A stretch of DNA of 64,000 nucleotides from Posidonia oceanica (lineage: Eukaryota; Streptophyta; Magnoliopsida; Alismatales; Posidoniaceae): the NCBI GenBank assembly GCA_037176725.1, contig JAZBRS010000011.1, positions 4,898,001-4,962,000 on the forward strand, read 5' to 3'. A program made the translations under genes and the position numbers. The notes below the pieces were generated by a model. The model saw nothing but the letters and a program-made list of their open reading frames with translations, did no database searches and was not told where the DNA came from. Each line of letters opens with the position of its first letter. Within the stretch, counting starts at the first letter, position 1. Of this stretch, positions 1 through 9,755 are shown piece after piece.

Positions 1-1067
1 AGAAAACCAAACATGCAAACTAAAAAATGCAAAACAAATCAAAAGAAAATACTGAAAAATCAAGGAAAAAACTAAAATGAGATCTAAACCTAGCAAAAGT
101 AAAAACCCATCAGAAGAATTAAAGGACAAACCCTAAAAAGGAGGATTGAAAATCAAACACTAAAACAAGTAATTAAAGAAGGCAAAAGACTTAACCTAAT
201 AAACACAAGAAAAACAAGTTAAAAACTTAATTAAAAAAGAAAAGGAAAAACACATCTGAAAGACTTAAAAACACCCTATCAAACCAGAAAAACCCAACTA
301 AAAACTTCAAGAAAAATCAACAAATAAAAATCAAAACATAACTTAAAAGACTTAAGAAAGAAAAAACCCTAAGAAGACTAAAACTTAAGAACCTAAAACC
401 AACCCTAATTAATACGAAATTAAATCCTAAAAAATCCTAATCAATATCCTAAGTGTCCAACAAGGGAAACACAATTTTTAAAACAATTTAAAAAAGGCTT
501 AACAAACATTTAATCAAGTGAAAACCAATTAAAAGCAAAATCAAAACTCTAAAACCCTAATCAAGCCCAAAACACATTAATCAACTCAAAATGACCATTA
601 AAAATCTTAATTAAAATCCTAATCTACAGCACAACCCTTCTGATATTTTTATTTATTTTCAGTTTATTTTTACCAAACTTTATTTCCCCATTCTACCCTC
701 TCTTTCTTTCTTACTTTTCTTTTCCATTCTTTCCTTTCCTTACTGGGCTCAATCCAGCCCGTTTCCTTTTTTCTTTTATTTCTTAGTTTTTCCCTTCAGC
801 CCGCACGGTCCGGCCCGCCATCTCCACCCTTCTTCTTCCTTCTGCATTTCTTTTCCTTTCGTCAGCCGGTCTTCCTCTCCCGCGAACGGCCGGCTACAGC
901 CCTCCCTCCCTCATTTGAATTTCGAAGCTCCATCTTATCGTCTACAGCAGCTCGCCGCTTCACCTCCATCTCAGCGGCTTTTCCGGAGTCGGTCGCCTCG
1001 CCGTCTTCTCTGCTGCAGTGGCCGCCGCTGATTTTGAAATCAGTAAGCGCGCTAGCAGCCTCCCCTT

Positions 1068-1090
1068 CACCAGATATAAGCCTCCTCCGT
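1068..1090 (+). promoter_or_regulatory. Candidate TATA box in the A LTR
   Basis: CCAGATATAAGCC is followed about 40 bp downstream by GAGAGAGAAGAGAGACC, which resembles plant transcription start surroundings. The same sequence is present in the 3' LTR at about 22017-22040. This is weak evidence: I found no clear positional equivalent in LTRs D and E, and GTTATATAG at about 2378-2386 is an alternative. Confidence 0.3.
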
Positions 1091-2055
1091 CTTTCCCTCA
1101 TCAGGCGAGAGAGAAGAGAGACCGAGCGAGCAATCTTCAACTTCAGAGCGGACGGAGAACCCCAGAGCGAACCCAGAATCGCATCCAATTTCCAGAGAGC
1201 ATTTCCACCCTTTTCTTCCACTTGAAACGACTCCTTCCTTCTCCTCTGCATTCCTTCCAATTCCGGAGAGAAGAGAGTGTGGAAGAGAGTGTCTGAGGGA
1301 TTCTTTGACATCCTGGAGAGAAGCCTCCATCTCAGCCCAATCCCCACACCCAGTCCTCCTCTTTTCTTCTCTGAAAAATTCAGCAGACTTCCCTCTTCCA
1401 TTTCCAGAAAACCAAACTCCTTCCTGGCCTTCATCCTTCTCCCAATTCCTCCCCCATGCTCACCCAGAAACCCAGCACCATTCCCCAACCTTTCTACAGC
1501 CATTCCACCACCCAAACTGCTCTCAGATCACCCTCTGAAGCCAACTGCAACCGACCTGAACCCATTTCCCAATTCCCTCCTCCAGAACCCGCAGAATCCT
1601 CTCAAACTGCACCTAGCTACTCGCCAGACTTCCACCTTTCCAAAGCCCCAGACATTAGACCTTCTCGTCCACCACAAACCCTAAACTTCACTCCAAACAC
1701 CTTGCCCTATTTCTGACAGAAATCAACCCGAACCTCCATTTCCTATCTACTAGCTCCAGAACCTTTTCCAAAGCATCCAAACCCCTCCGCCAGCACTCCA
1801 GCAATCCCTTGGAGCGCTCCAGTCAAGCCGAGGAGCAACAGACCGCTCCCCCGGCCTCCGGCAGCTTACAGTCCACCCAGAAGACCCATTCCTCCGTCCA
1901 CGCTGCAGAACCGTCGCCTGATCGCTTGAGAAGCTCCGGAGCATCGTCCTGAAGACGTCCGAACCACCGCGAGCCGCTGGAAGCCTCCGCAGCGACCGGA
2001 CGACGAGCACCGGCCGGCTCCGACCCTGTCGAGGTCGGGAGCACCCTCCAGACGC

Positions 2056-2072
2056 CACCGCAGGTACTCCTC
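2056..2072 (+). promoter_or_regulatory. Candidate 5' splice site 1 in the LTR
   Basis: CACCGCAG|GTACTCC, with the GT at 2064-2065. It ends a GC-rich stretch and precedes a long T-rich, intron-like stretch. Similar CAG|GT sites sit at the corresponding place in LTR E (minus strand, about 39955-39965, ACAG|GTACCC) and LTR D (about 62723-62735, TCAG|GTGCCT). Splicing is inferred from position and consensus only. Confidence 0.4.
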
Positions 2073-2389
2073 GCCCTCCCCCGCTCTCTCTCCTCCTCCT
2101 GCTGCTTCTCCGCCGGTCAGAGGCCAGATCCAAGCATTCCAGACGCTCCTGCGGCTCGCCGGTCTTCCCGTCTTCTCCGGCGCCGGTCCCCTGATCTCCG
2201 GATGCTCCGGCCAGCAGGAAGGTCCCCGGTTGGTTCCCTGAGCTCCGCACGGTCGCCGGCCACGCCCTCTGCCAGTCTGCGCTTCCTCAGCCTCCCCTGT
2301 CAGCGGCCACGAGCTCTGGAAGCTTTCTGCTACAGTGCTCGTCGCCGTCGACGAACTACTGTTCATTTATTTCTTTTGTTATATAGTTT

Positions 2390-3480
2390 TAGGTGTAAAT
2401 ATTGCATATCTGCCTTAAGTTTTTCAATTTTTGCACTTCAATCCTCTGTTCATTTAATATACTTAGTTTTTAATTAAATACCATGCTAAATTGCAACTTA
2501 TGTTTCTGTTTTTCTATATTTGCCTTCTGATCCTGTTACTGTACTGTGCTGTTATAATATTTTGCATTTTAGCCCCTCTGCTTTCGATTTTTGCATGTAA
2601 GTCCTGCTCATAATCAGTTCATTTATTTGCATATATTTTGCCATACTGCATTGCATTTCAGGTCCCTGCATGTTTCTGTTTTTGCATGTAGGTCCATGCA
2701 CTATAGGAACTTAGCTTTTATTTTCTTATTTTGCATACTGCATTGCATTTCTTTTCCTCTGTTTTTGCATATTTGCACTTAGGTCCATTCTAAATGGACA
2801 GTAACTGTTATGCATGTATTTTGGCTTATCATATTGCATTTTCAACCCTGTTCTTTTCAAAAATTGCACTGCAGTCCTGTTATCTGATTTTCAGAGCATG
2901 TTTTCCATATAAAATTGCATATTTGACCCTTGCATGATTTAAAAATCACACATAGGTCCTTGCATCTTTTAAAAAATCATGTGAAAAGACCATTTTGCCC
3001 CCAAACTTGCATTCTAGCTCCTATGCTTACCAAATTGCATGCAGACCCTCCACTAGTATCCCCAGACTCCCTAGAACCTTGTTTTCTAGAAAATTTGCAT
3101 TTCAGACCCCAGTTTTTCCAAAATTGCATTCTGACTTCCTTTTGGTTTCAAAACCTCTTTTAAAGCATACCCTCTTTTCAAAACACCTTTCTGAGCCTAG
3201 TTTTTTGCAAAATGGACCTCTGTCCTCCCCTGTTTTCTGGAAAATTTGCATTTTTAGCCCCTTTTCTTTTCCAAAATGCTTTCTGAACTCCTGGCTTTTC
3301 CCAGTTTCTTCTCTTTGCTTTTTCTTGCTTTTGCATGCATCCTGCATTCACCTAGTCTTGCATTTTAGCATCTTCTTGCACACACCAAGCACTTTTAGCT
3401 CCCTTTCACCTGGGAGGACCTTTCTGCACATCCCTAGGACCTCCTAAACACCTAGATCTGTTCTTCTCCCCTGTTCTGGC
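2390..3480 (+). repeat. T-rich degenerate TTGCAT repeat zone of the LTR
   Basis: Phrases such as TTGCATTTTAGTCC and TTTGCATGTAGGTCC recur irregularly every 30-70 bp. The same style is found in the 3' LTR (about 23340-24440), in LTR D (about 63180-64000) and, reverse complemented, in LTR E (about 38460-39480). The zone is T-rich, has no sustained ORF, and contains many TTTCAG- and TTTTAG-like words, consistent with an intron or a decayed tandem repeat. One ~29-bp length difference between A's two LTRs lies just downstream of 3230 (at about 24185-24215 in the 3' LTR). Confidence 0.7.
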
Positions 3481-3603
3481 CCTTTTGCCTTGAAGCTGCG
3501 ATATCTTCCAATCCAGCCGTTGGATCTTCTCAAGTAAGCTGCCCAGGCGACCGCAGCGAGGCGCTCTTCAACATGGACCAGATAGATTTCAGATCAGGCC
3601 CCC

Positions 3604-3622
3604 GGATTTCCAGGTATGTCCT
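3604..3622 (+). promoter_or_regulatory. Candidate 5' splice site 2 in the LTR
   Basis: GGATTTCCAG|GTATGTCC, with the GT at 3614-3615, is a strong plant donor consensus. The copy in the 3' LTR is at 24592-24593. LTR E has CTCCAAG|GTAAGTCC at the homologous place (minus strand, 38184-38195). The preceding ~120 bp (about 3490-3613) is recognisably shared between A and E, including CAGATCAGGC, while the flanks are low-complexity, as expected for a small exon. Confidence 0.5.
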
Positions 3623-4074
3623 CCTGAACCCCTGCATTGCACTCATTTGCATGCCATTTGCACGGTTTTCCTCGTTTTTGCTTTCTGTCTCTTTGAGCAT
3701 GTAGAATAGGCCTCCCCTTTCTACTTCTATCTTCAGATCCTCGTTTCGCGTTTCCCCGTGTGTTTTGTGTTGCGTTTTCCCTGGATTTGCCACTTAATGT
3801 GACTTTCTTCCCCCTTTTCTACGATCCGATCGCATCGCGAGCTTTGGGCAGCGTGCGAGACACACCGTGGAACGGTTCAGTGGGAAACAGTCGCAAAGAA
3901 GTGGTAATCCCTCCGTTTGCCCCCTCTCCCCTCTGTAGGTCTTCACTCCTACTCTGAGTGGTCCTAAACGACGTCTGTTCTTACACACACGTTGTTTTGC
4001 CTCCCCTTTGGCCTCTTCTGATATTTTTCTGCATTCTTGCACTCGCATGGCTTTTCCGAGGTTTTTGCTTCGCT

Positions 4075-4335
4075 GTTTTGGCACCGTTTCGCGTGCCCGC
4101 TTTCGTTTTGGCACCGTTTTGCGTGCCCTTCCATTTTCTTGCCTTGTTTTGCGCGCTGCCTTGCTTTCTCACTTGTTTTGCGTGTCGCTCTCATTTTTGC
4201 ACCGTTTTGCGTGCCTCTTTGCTTCCTTGTCTCATTTTGCGTGTTGCCTTGCATTCTCGCTTGTTTTGCGTGCTGGTTTCGCTCTCTTGCGTCGTTTTGC
4301 GTGCGTTGCTCATTTCTCGCCCCGTTTTGCGTGTT
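4075..4335 (+). repeat. GTTTTGCGTGC-type degenerate tandem repeats
   Basis: The word GTTTTGCGTG recurs about every 30 bp between variable T/C-rich spacers. The same array is at about 25053-25313 in the 3' LTR and, reverse complemented with cleaner 30-bp periodicity, at 37501-37740 in LTR E. Several reading frames stay open across it because the period is a multiple of three. I treat those as artefacts of the repeat. Confidence 0.75.
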
Positions 4336-4603
4336 TTACGCCGTTTTCCCTTGCATGTCGATCGCATTGCATGGTTTCCTCGCTGTTTTGCTTTCTCGCC
4401 TGCATTTGCATATAGGGCTGTGATGCTTACTGTCTGGAGTTCTCACGAGCTAGGTTTCACCTAATTCGGAACACGGACAGCGTAGCTGAGCACTTAGAGA
4501 GCACGTTTACTCCCTTGCTTTGTTTCTTCCCACTTAGAGCACACCTTGAGCATTCATTTAGGCATTTATAGGCACATAGGCATTCAATCCTGCATTTCCC
4601 TGT

Positions 4604-4720
4604 GTATGCGAGCGTAAGCCTAGAAAGACCGATTCTCGGGCGTGTCGGGGGTGCCTAACACCTTCCCCGCGCGTAACAGGAGTCCTTACCCTGTCTTTTG
4701 GCCCGCAATGACCGTACTGC
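4604..4720 (+). promoter_or_regulatory. Conserved 3' LTR block (GGTGCCTAACACCTTCCCC motif)
   Basis: This block holds GAGCGTAAGCCTAGAAAGACC, then GGTGCCTAACACCTTCCCC and CAGGAGTCCTTACCCTG. Clear homologues occur in every complete LTR of the window: A 3' LTR about 25582-25698, both C LTRs (minus, about 28340-28460 and 53300-53420) and E (minus, about 37070-37210), although the surrounding LTR sequence has diverged strongly. This suggests functional constraint such as RNA 3'-end formation or packaging; that role is inference. Confidence 0.65.
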
Positions 4721-4864
4721 CCTCATCCTAGGCTAGAGTCATCTCATTTGCATTTGTTTGCATTTGTTTTCCCTTGCATTGCTTTGCTTTGCATTTCTTG
4801 CTCGGTTTTGCGCGTTAATTCACGCATTTCCCCGGTTTTCCTTGTCTCCCGTTAATAGACATGG

Positions 4865-4875
4865 TGGCGACTCTG
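4865..4875 (+). repeat. PBS-like duplicate inside the LTR
   Basis: TGGCGACTCTG repeats the first 11 nt of the true PBS at 4989. It recurs in the 3' LTR (25843-25853), in E (minus, 36926-36936) and, as GTGGCGACTC, in both C LTRs (minus, 28226-28235 and 53181-53190). In each LTR it lies about 110-170 bp before the LTR end. Confidence 0.7.
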
Positions 4876-4988
4876 ATTTGTCTTATCTTTCCTTTTCTCC
4901 TCGATTTTAAGCGTTTTCGAGTCGAGCCCCTTCCTCGGATCCAATCGCCGCTATATAGCGAGCCTGATTCCGATCGGGATCGCTACAG

Positions 4989-5008
4989 TGGCGACTCTGC
5001 TGGGGATG
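4989..5008 (+). promoter_or_regulatory. Primer binding site of A (tRNA-Arg type)
   Basis: TGGCGACTCTGCTGGGGATG starts one base (G) after the LTR end. From memory of plant tRNA-Arg(ACG), whose 3' end reads ...CCCCAGCGGAGUCGCCA, the complement is TGGCGACTCCGCTGGGGATC, giving 18 of 20 matches. A tRNA-Arg primer is characteristic of Ogre-type elements. Confidence 0.9.
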
Positions 5009-6100
5009 CTAGACTCCGGCTTTCGTTCCTGGCTTTTCGCTCGCTTGTTTTGCAGCTTTGTCTGCCTTGTGTGCCTTCTTCGCCTGTTTTGTTCGCTTTT
5101 CTGTGCAAACTCCTAGCGAGTCGCTTCGTAGCTACTTTGCTTAGGTTTTGCACCTCTTCTGTCTCGGTTTGCGCTTTCTTTTGCCTGGCTTTGCTCCTTT
5201 GCCTGTTTATTTACTTACTGCCTTGCTTGTGCCTTTATTTCCTTTACAGTCTGCTTACTTCTACCTTACTTTATCTTACTTGTTCATTATGGCTTTAATT
5301 CTTGCACATTACATGTCTACATACTTAGTTTGGCTAAAATACATGCTTTTTGGATGTTGAATGCTTCTTTTACACACTTGCTATGTCACTACGCACGCAC
5401 ATACTATGCTTACATGCCTTTTGACTTGATGAATGTTTCTTTTTCACCATCATATTCACAAACACTCGCACATGCCATGCACCTGCCTTTTGTTATGTTG
5501 TATGATTGTTTGCCTGCCATACTTGATTGATTTTCTTCCCTTTTGCACATGCCATGCTTAGGATAGTAGAGACTTGTCTGCTTCCCCCGTGGTTAACTAA
5601 AAAATGCAAGTAAAAAGAACTTCTAGGGGCAACTAGAGACCACAAACAATCCTTCACTCCCTTTGGTTAATAAAATGTGCAAGATAAAAGACTTTAAGCA
5701 TTTGCATAAGCATCATATAGGGCATGCATTCTTCTCCTCTGAGTCCACCTACTAGTCTGCGAAGGACGGTTCCGGCCTCTTGTTCCACTGCTTTGAGCGT
5801 GGCATGAGTTGGTCGGTCCGTCCCCTCCTTGTCCGGGGGTCGTGTCGGTGTTAGTAGAGGGTACCACCCACGCTTTGGCGGGGTAGAGGCCACCAACGCA
5901 CCACCCTGTCATTACCTGAGCTTTGGGCCGGGAGTTAGACAGGGGACCTACTTTTTCTGACCTGAGTCGGTGACCCGTACATCCAGGGATACCCAGAGTA
6001 GATAGCCTCGCTAGGAAACACTAGTTAGGTAAGGGGGCATACTAGAAAGCATGCATATCATTCATGCCACATAACTAACTCATTTGCATTCATCCTTTAG
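5009..6100 (+). other. Non-coding leader of A
   Basis: The first ~650 bp are T-rich with no convincing gene. The part at about 5690-5940 aligns base by base with the leader of C (minus, about 52200-52445), for example CATCATATAGGGCATGCAT and TACCTGAGCT. Short antisense ORFs exist here in both copies, but their frames do not match because indels between A and C are not multiples of three. An RNA role such as packaging or structure is more likely than a protein. Ogre elements often carry an ORF1 at this position; I see none here. Confidence 0.6.
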
Positions 6101-6134
6101 TTTCTAACCCTAATTTCCTTCTGTTGTGTTAGCG
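6098..6134 (+). promoter_or_regulatory. Candidate 3' splice acceptor just upstream of gag
   Basis: TTTCTAACCC (a branch-point-like CTAAC) is followed by a pyrimidine-rich run ending in GTTAG, with the AG at 6131-6132. Element C has the same arrangement at the equivalent place (minus strand): TTCTAACACC, a pyrimidine-rich run, then CAATAG with the AG at 52008-52009. Together with the donor at 3614 it would define a leader intron that removes the LTR end and PBS. Splicing is inferred. Confidence 0.45.
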
Positions 6135-6314
6135 TGATCGGTAAGCGAGTTTCCCTTGCCAGAGCTCGAGTATCGACCCTCGTTGACGCCCTTTCGCGAC
6201 TTAGTTCGCGACCATTCCCCTTCCGAGCTATCCGCATTTGCGACGATAGCTCCTCTTAGGACTCACCGCTTGAATACTCGTCGCAGCCCTATTCTCACAC
6301 GCTCTAGGGCAGCA

Positions 6315-9300
6315 ATGGCCCAGTACGTTAGTGAGCCTTCTTTTACTCTTGTCACGGAGGGTGTTTCCGTTCCGGCCCTTCCGCTTGCTCTTTCTGTCCC
6401 CATTGTTCCCCCTCCGACGTCAGGGTTTCCTCCTCTGACGTCTCTAGGTTCTCAGTACACCCCGGGACAGTGGCAAGCCTCCCTTCCTCCGGATCTGGTG
6501 GCCGAATCTATCTTGACGGCCGTTACTCGCGCTCCGGAGACGCCACTGCCCCCTCCGTCCCAGGGATACGTCGCTTTCGACATCCCTTCCATCGCTACTG
6601 CGACCTTTTCTGTAGAATCCTTCCCTCCCGGACAGTCTGTGTCCGTGCCACTTGTTTCTCAGCCTTCGCCGGCACTGCACTTCAGCGTCCCCACTGGCGA
6701 GACACCCGAAGCGCAGTACCAGCATCTGATGAGCTCGCCTAGAGACTGCAGGGCATGGCTCTATCAGTTCATCCCTCTTCTACTCCTGTCGTTCCTGAGG
6801 TTCCTCCGAGACCAGTTCCTGCATTTCATGCATCAACCTCTGCACCTCCGCCTCGACCATCGTCGCAACTGCTCACGGTTCCGACGATGGGGACCCGTCT
6901 ACCGCCTCCTGCACAACACTTGGCACAGCATGCTCCACTTCCTTCTGGTGGTCAATCCTTTGGATCGGCTGGAGCCCAGTACCTCACTGGCTCGCTGTCT
7001 GGCACCCCGCCTGTACAGCAACTGGCGCCCCGTCATCCTCCCCCTATCCCCGCACAGCATGGTATTTATTCTTCTCCTCTCCACCAAGTCCAGCATCCTG
7101 CATACACTCCTGCATACACTATCCCCCAGCACGGATACGCCGGCCATCCCGTTGCTCCACCAGGCGACGCTATGGTAGATCTGGAGGAGCACTTAGGTGC
7201 GACCCATTCGGCGTATGTGCTCACTACCCCTGCTGATCCCTCTCCTACAGCAGCAATTCCAGACCCCATCAATAACCGGATGGACGTCTTGGAGAAGGCA
7301 CTACGACTAGTGCAGGGTACTGAGCACCAGACCTACCAATTTCGGGACCTCTGCTGCTTTCCAAAGGCGGTACTCCCTCCGAAGTTCAAAATCCCGGACT
7401 TCGAGAAGTATAATGGTAGGGGCTGCCCCGTAGCACACCTGAAGGCGTATTGCGGTGATCTCGCTCAGCTTCAGGCTGACGAGAGGTTGCTGATCCGCTT
7501 GTTCTAGAAAAGTTTGACCGGGCCATCAAGACTTGGAACGACCTCAGTCAGGCGTTCCTGGAGCAGTACTCCTTCAACCTCGATCTTGTCCCAAAGAGGG
7601 CGGACTTGATCGCCATCAAGCAGAACTTTGGCGAGCCGTTCGGGGAGTACGTCGGCCGCTGGCGCGCCCTTGCCTCTCAGGTTCGAGATAGACCCTCTGA
7701 CGAGGAATCTATCGAGATCGTTATCAAAGGGGCGCAGCCGTCTCTCGGGGCTCTGCTTAGCATCCAACCAGTCACTACTTTTGCGGCACTCATCAGAGCT
7801 GGAGCGCGCGTGGAGAGTTCTTTGCGGAGTGGCAACTTCCCGGCTCTCTCTGCATTCGCTAAGCAGGCAGTGATAAGCAGCAACGGTGCCAACAGCAGTG
7901 CCTCCAACAACAACAACAGCGGCAGCAGCAACAACCGCCCGAAGAGGAAAGATTCGCCGAAACCCGCTGTTGCATTCGTCGATTCTCCTGCTGTGCCTGT
8001 TCGCTTGCCGTCTCGGCCTGCCCCAGCTCAGATAGTGTACGCTCCTGCATCTAGGAACCCGCACACACCGCACATCACTACCACCGCTAGACCGGTCTAT
8101 CCTGCCACACCGGTTCAGCAAGGCTCACACCCAAGGCAAAGAAGACCACCTGCTGAGAGGAGGAATTTCACCCCACTGGTGGAACCACTCACGGTCATCT
8201 TGCCGAAGGTGGCATCGCTCCTGAAGTTCCCAGAGGTTCGTCCGCCGCCAAGCCCTCTGCCGCATTGGTTTAGGTCGGACCTCTTCTGCAATTTCCATCG
8301 AAGCGTCGGGCATTCGACGGACAATTGCTTCTCCCTGCGGAACGCGATTCAGGACCTGATCGAATCGGGAACGATTGTGATCGACACGCACGAGGCATCC
8401 ACTCAAGCACGCACTCATGCACCTGCATCTCCAACTGTTCCCCCGCATTCTGGCATCGTCCGCCAACCTTTACCGGAGCACTCTTATCCGGGAGGGGCGG
8501 GAACCTCAGGCGTCCACTCTGTCTTTCCTTCTGGGCCTGCTACTTCTGTAGTAGACCCTTCTGATCTTATCTCTGACATCTCTGAGCCTTTCCCAGTCAG
8601 TCTCTATCTGGCGGCAGTTGCCGGCTCCGAGTCGGGAATCCATTTGATCCGACCGCGTGCCAGGCCGGAGCGTCCTCTCGCGCCCCCCATCGTGCTCCCT
8701 CAGGCTCAATCCCCTGTACACCTCTTAGCCAGAGCCCAGCCTAGTTCTCCCATTCACCTTTTAGGGCGGCCTCAGCTACACCTTCTAGGCAGACCTCAAC
8801 CTGCCCCGGCCTTCCCACCCCAACAACCATACCCATTAGATAGACCTCAACATCCTGTAGGTCCCCCTGTAACCCCTCCTGTGCTCGCAGCACATGCTCC
8901 AGTCGTCATTGATTTGACCCTGGACACCCATCGCGTCCCTTACAGCTACGCCACAGAGATGTGCGCGGAAGTAACGCGATCGGGGAGGTTTACAGGCCCC
9001 CAACACCGGCAATTAGGCCAACTCACCCTAGACCTGTTATGCCCCCACCCTCAAACCAACCCTTAGCAGATCCAACCTCGGATCAGCCTATAGCCAGCCA
9101 GATCCCTGCCCAACCTGTAGTAGCCCAGCTTCCTGCCACTACCCCCTTAGAACCTACTAGAACCACCCCTCCAGCTGCTAGGAGAAGCCAACCCAAAGCA
9201 GACCTAACCTCCCAGCTTAAGAAGGTTAAAGCCGATATCTCCATCTGGGATTTGATCCACACATCTGCCGAGCACCGCAAGGCTTTTCTTCGCGTGTTCC

Positions 9301-9755
9301 AGGCTGCTCGTGTGTCCCAGTCCATTGAGCCTTCTGCCTTGGAGAGCATGGTTGGGTTAATCGCGGAGCCCCAGGTCATCTCTTTCACAAGTGATGAGCT
9401 GCCTCCGGCAGGGATTAATCACAACCAGCCCCTATTCATCACGGTGCAGTTCAAAAACTTCCGCATTCCCCTAACACTGGTTGATAATGGGTCAGGCCTT
9501 AACGTCTGCCCCTTGCGTACAGCAACCAAGCTCGGATTCAAAGCCGAGGATATCACGCCAGCCGTGAAGGGAATGACTGCTTTTGACAACACTCACCATG
9601 ACGCTCTAGGGATTCTGATTATCCCCCTGGCTATCGGTCCGGTCGTCTTCGACGTAGAATTCTACGTCGTCGACTTGAAGCCTAACTTCAATCTTCTGCT
9701 TGGGCGCCCTTGGCTCCACAAGCATCAGGTCCTTCCTTCGACCTCCATCGAATGA
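6315..9755 (+). pseudogene. gag-pro: gag-pro of element A, multiply broken
   Basis: Gag coats the element RNA in a virus-like particle and the aspartic protease processes the polyprotein. The probable start is the ATG at 6315 (MAQ), also present in C. Readable parts are a Pro/Ser-rich N-terminus, a retrotransposon Gag (capsid-like) core (about 7360-7620, with TWNDLSQAFLEQY), a CX2HX4HX4C-type zinc knuckle (8287-8328), a Pro-rich linker with repeated LLGRPQ (about 8700-8870), and a protease with VDNGSG (catalytic Asp codon 9483) and LLGRPWL (about 9693). Compared with copies B and C it carries -1 shifts near 6729, 8989 and 9748, TAG at 6740 and 7505, and a deletion of about 37 nt near 7520. 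The frame returns to pol after the last shift, so gag, protease and pol were probably once one continuous ORF. It is not functional as it stands. Confidence 0.85.

Larger units (their letters stand above)
1..4987 (+). repeat. 5' LTR of element A (first ~822 bp missing)
   Basis: Direct repeat of 20949-25965, ending ...GATCGCTACA directly before G plus the PBS. Its composition changes sharply along its length: A-rich and G-poor (1-640), CT-rich (about 650-1800), GC-rich (about 1800-2350), then T-rich with many TTGCAT words (about 2390-3400), an exon-like block (about 3490-3613), GTTTTGCGTG repeats (about 4075-4335) and a conserved 3' block (4604-4720). LTRs supply promoter, polyadenylation signals and integrase recognition ends (TG...CA). 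Small ORFs here, some repeated in both LTRs, have no recognisable domain and follow the compositional skew, so I do not call them genes. Confidence 0.95.

Noticed and set aside
862..1515. 217-codon antisense ORF repeated in both A LTRs (also 21811-22464)
   Set aside because: It is the reverse of the CT-rich LTR tract, has no domain, and is duplicated only because LTRs are duplicated.
4989..5008. A tRNA-Arg gene fragment
   Set aside because: It is only the complement of the tRNA 3' end at an LTR boundary, that is, a primer binding site.
5654..5912. Antisense ORF in A's leader with a look-alike on the opposite strand of C's leader (52235-52462)
   Set aside because: Parts of the peptides look alike, but aligned indels between the two are not multiples of three, so the similarity comes from nucleotide conservation, not protein selection.
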